Assembly: GCA_965370435.1 (NCBI GenBank) | Contig: CBDUUP010000085.1 | Coordinates: 1 to 13,599 of the forward strand | DNA: 13,599 nt | DNA from: CBDUUP01 sp965370435 | Lineage (GTDB): Bacteria; Chloroflexota; Anaerolineae; Anaerolineales; UBA11579 | Reading direction: 5' to 3' | Part shown: positions 12,231-13,599 of the stretch, in pieces | Layout: each line of letters opens with the position of its first letter | Position numbering within the stretch: position 1 is the stretch's first letter | Made by a program: the position numbers and the translations under genes | The notes under the pieces: generated by a model | What the model saw: only the letters and a program-made list of their open reading frames with translations | The model's database searches: none | What the model was told of the DNA's origin: nothing

Positions 12231-13599
12231 CTTCTCGGCGCTTGCCAGAGTGAGCCGCCGACCGAGCGGACGCCAACTGTGATGAAGATGAACACGCCTC
12301 TTCCCACAGAGACGGCGACACACACGCCTCTTCCCCCGGTGGAGGAAACGAGAACCCAACGGGCCATAAATATGGATGAGACCATATCCGCCAACCTGAC
12401 CAAGAATCCGGGCCGTACGCTGACCGCTTTAGCGCCGACCTTGACCCCAACAATAACCTCAACTTTTACAGCTACATTCACACCCAGACCATTGGTGAAC
12501 ATAATGGTTGAGAACGTGGCGCAGATGGAGGAACTGCTGCGCATTGGGGACGGCCTTCCGGAAGATATTGCCCCCAACCCAAATGGGGAGATCCTGGCTG
12601 TGGCTACGAGTCTGGGGATTGAGCTTTATGATTTCGATCGGTTCGAACTCGTTAGCTTTCAATCCATTTATAGCGGGGGGGCGAAATATTTAGCCTGGTC
12701 GCCGGAGGGATCCCGCCTGGCCTCAGCCGATGGCTCGGGGTCCGCAATCAAGATTTGGGATCCGTCTACCTGGGAAGAGCTGTTGTCGGTTGGCATGGGC
12801 AAAGTTGATGGTATTGCCTGGTCTCCAGATGGGAAGTGGTTGTTGGCGTATAATCGTAATAGTGAACGATTGGTCATTTTGGATGTTACCAGCGGCGAAA
12901 TTTCTGGCGAGGTATCTATTGAGTATCTAAAAAGCGCGGTCTGGTCGGCGGATAGTACCAAGATCGCTATTGGGGCCACTGTTTCGGGTTTTTACGCAGA
13001 TGAGTGTAAGATTCACATATGGGATGTTTTTTCTAGGATGAAACCGTATGCATTTAGGGTTCCAGATGATATTGCCAAATGTGTTGTGACTTGGTCTCCT
13101 GATGGGGAGCGATTTGCGGTAGAGGGCTACAGTGTTTCAAAAATATTGGATGCTACCTATGGATTTGAATTGGCTTCTTTGAACGGCACCGGGGGAGGGA
13201 ATGGAAATGGAAAATTCGTCTCTTGGTCCCCAGATGGGCGATGGTTGGCTACGGGGAGGTCTGGAGCTAGAGCGTTGTTGATATGGAACACTTCCACCTG
13301 GGAAGTTGAGGATACCCTAGCGGGGCATAACGAGAGACTGGTTCACCTGGCATGGTCCTCAGATAGTGAGCGGCTGGTATCGTTGGGAGATGATCTTACT
13401 GTGCGCATTTGGGATATTGTCAGCGGCGTTGAGATAAGGGCACTTGAAGGGTATTCGGGTCATGTGTCTTCAGCCGCCTTGTCACCCGATGGGACCAGAA
13501 TAGCGGTTTCCACTTTTTCCCCTTATTACAGTTTGGGTCTGTTTGAAGCCCATCCAGGAGCGAGGTTGTTCTATATTCATACCGATTCGCATTTTGCTT
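12183..13599 (+). CDS. WD40 lipoprotein (3' part outside window)
   Basis: The reading frame is open from the ATG at 12183 to the window edge, 472 codons. The signal peptide is MKTKKARLLGVMILLLLLGAC, identical to that of the preceding gene, with lipobox Cys21, followed by a Thr/Pro-rich stalk (about 28-95). WD40-like repeats start near residue 115; eight are visible, with WSPEG, WSPDG, WSADS and WSSDS variants and blade ends such as IKIWD, IHIWD, LLIWN and VRIWD. The first blade (IAPNPNGEILAVATSLGIELYD) matches the first blade of the 14-repeat protein (IALSPDGETLAVAGGRGIWLYE), so the body is closer to that protein while the 5' end matches its immediate neighbour. Eight or more repeats suggest it also carries more than one propeller. 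Function unknown; probably the third gene of the same operon. Confidence 0.88.
   Translation, partial: MKTKKARLLGVMILLLLLGACQSEPPTERTPTVMKMNTPLPTETATHTPLPPVEETRTQRAINMDETISANLTKNPGRTLTALAPTLTPTITSTFTATFTPRPLVNIMVENVAQMEELLRIGDGLPEDIAPNPNGEILAVATSLGIELYDFDRFELVSFQSIYSGGAKYLAWSPEGSRLASADGSGSAIKIWDPSTWEELLSVGMGKVDGIAWSPDGKWLLAYNRNSERLVILDVTSGEISGEVSIEYLKSAVWSADSTKIAIGATVSGFYADECKIHIWDVFSRMKPYAFRVPDDIAKCVVTWSPDGERFAVEGYSVSKILDATYGFELASLNGTGGGNGNGKFVSWSPDGRWLATGRSGARALLIWNTSTWEVEDTLAGHNERLVHLAWSSDSERLVSLGDDLTVRIWDIVSGVEIRALEGYSGHVSSAALSPDGTRIAVSTFSPYYSLGLFEAHPGARLFYIHTDSHFA

Overview
The window looks like chromosomal DNA of a GC-rich, free-living bacterium, most likely a Chloroflexota member of the Anaerolineae type. 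This is inferred from gene style, since there is no rRNA or marker gene: several exported proteins combine a lipoprotein signal or N-terminal anchor, a Thr/Pro-rich stalk (TPTLTPTLTP type) and a WD40/TolB propeller built on the AWSPDG motif, and there is an anchored M14 peptidase with the same kind of stalk.

Left part (1-4690, minus strand): a type I restriction-modification operon in the order hsdR, HNH nuclease, hsdM, hsdS. The genes overlap or nearly touch (8-bp overlap, 4-bp ATGA overlap, 2-bp gap), so they are almost certainly co-transcribed and translationally coupled. The unusual member is the small HNH protein between hsdR and hsdM. HsdS runs off the left edge and is much more AT-rich than its neighbours. 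A perfect 30-bp palindrome (4686-4715) separates the operon from the next gene.

Middle (4746-5821): a divergent pair, a four-helix LiaI/LiaF-like membrane protein (minus) and a short stomatin/SPFH membrane protein (plus). They are driven by two back-to-back promoter-like sequences with mirror symmetry that share one overlapping -35 palindrome.

Right-middle (5822-8800): a TolB-like lipoprotein with six 132-bp coding repeats; a convergent membrane-anchored M14 carboxypeptidase-like protein; then about 600 bp with no large gene. That stretch holds a 40-codon ORF with its own -10 box and Shine-Dalgarno, two strong inverted repeats, and an open reading frame that could be the other half of the small ORF after a one-base shift in a C5 run.

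Right part (8801-13599, plus strand): three WD40 proteins in tandem. The first is a membrane-anchored protein with 14 repeats (probably two seven-bladed propellers), the second a seven-repeat lipoprotein, the third a lipoprotein running off the right edge. Genes two and three share an identical 62-bp segment over the ribosome-binding site and signal-peptide start, although their bodies have diverged. The propeller proteins and the M14 protein probably act outside the cytoplasmic membrane; no pathway can be assigned from the sequence.
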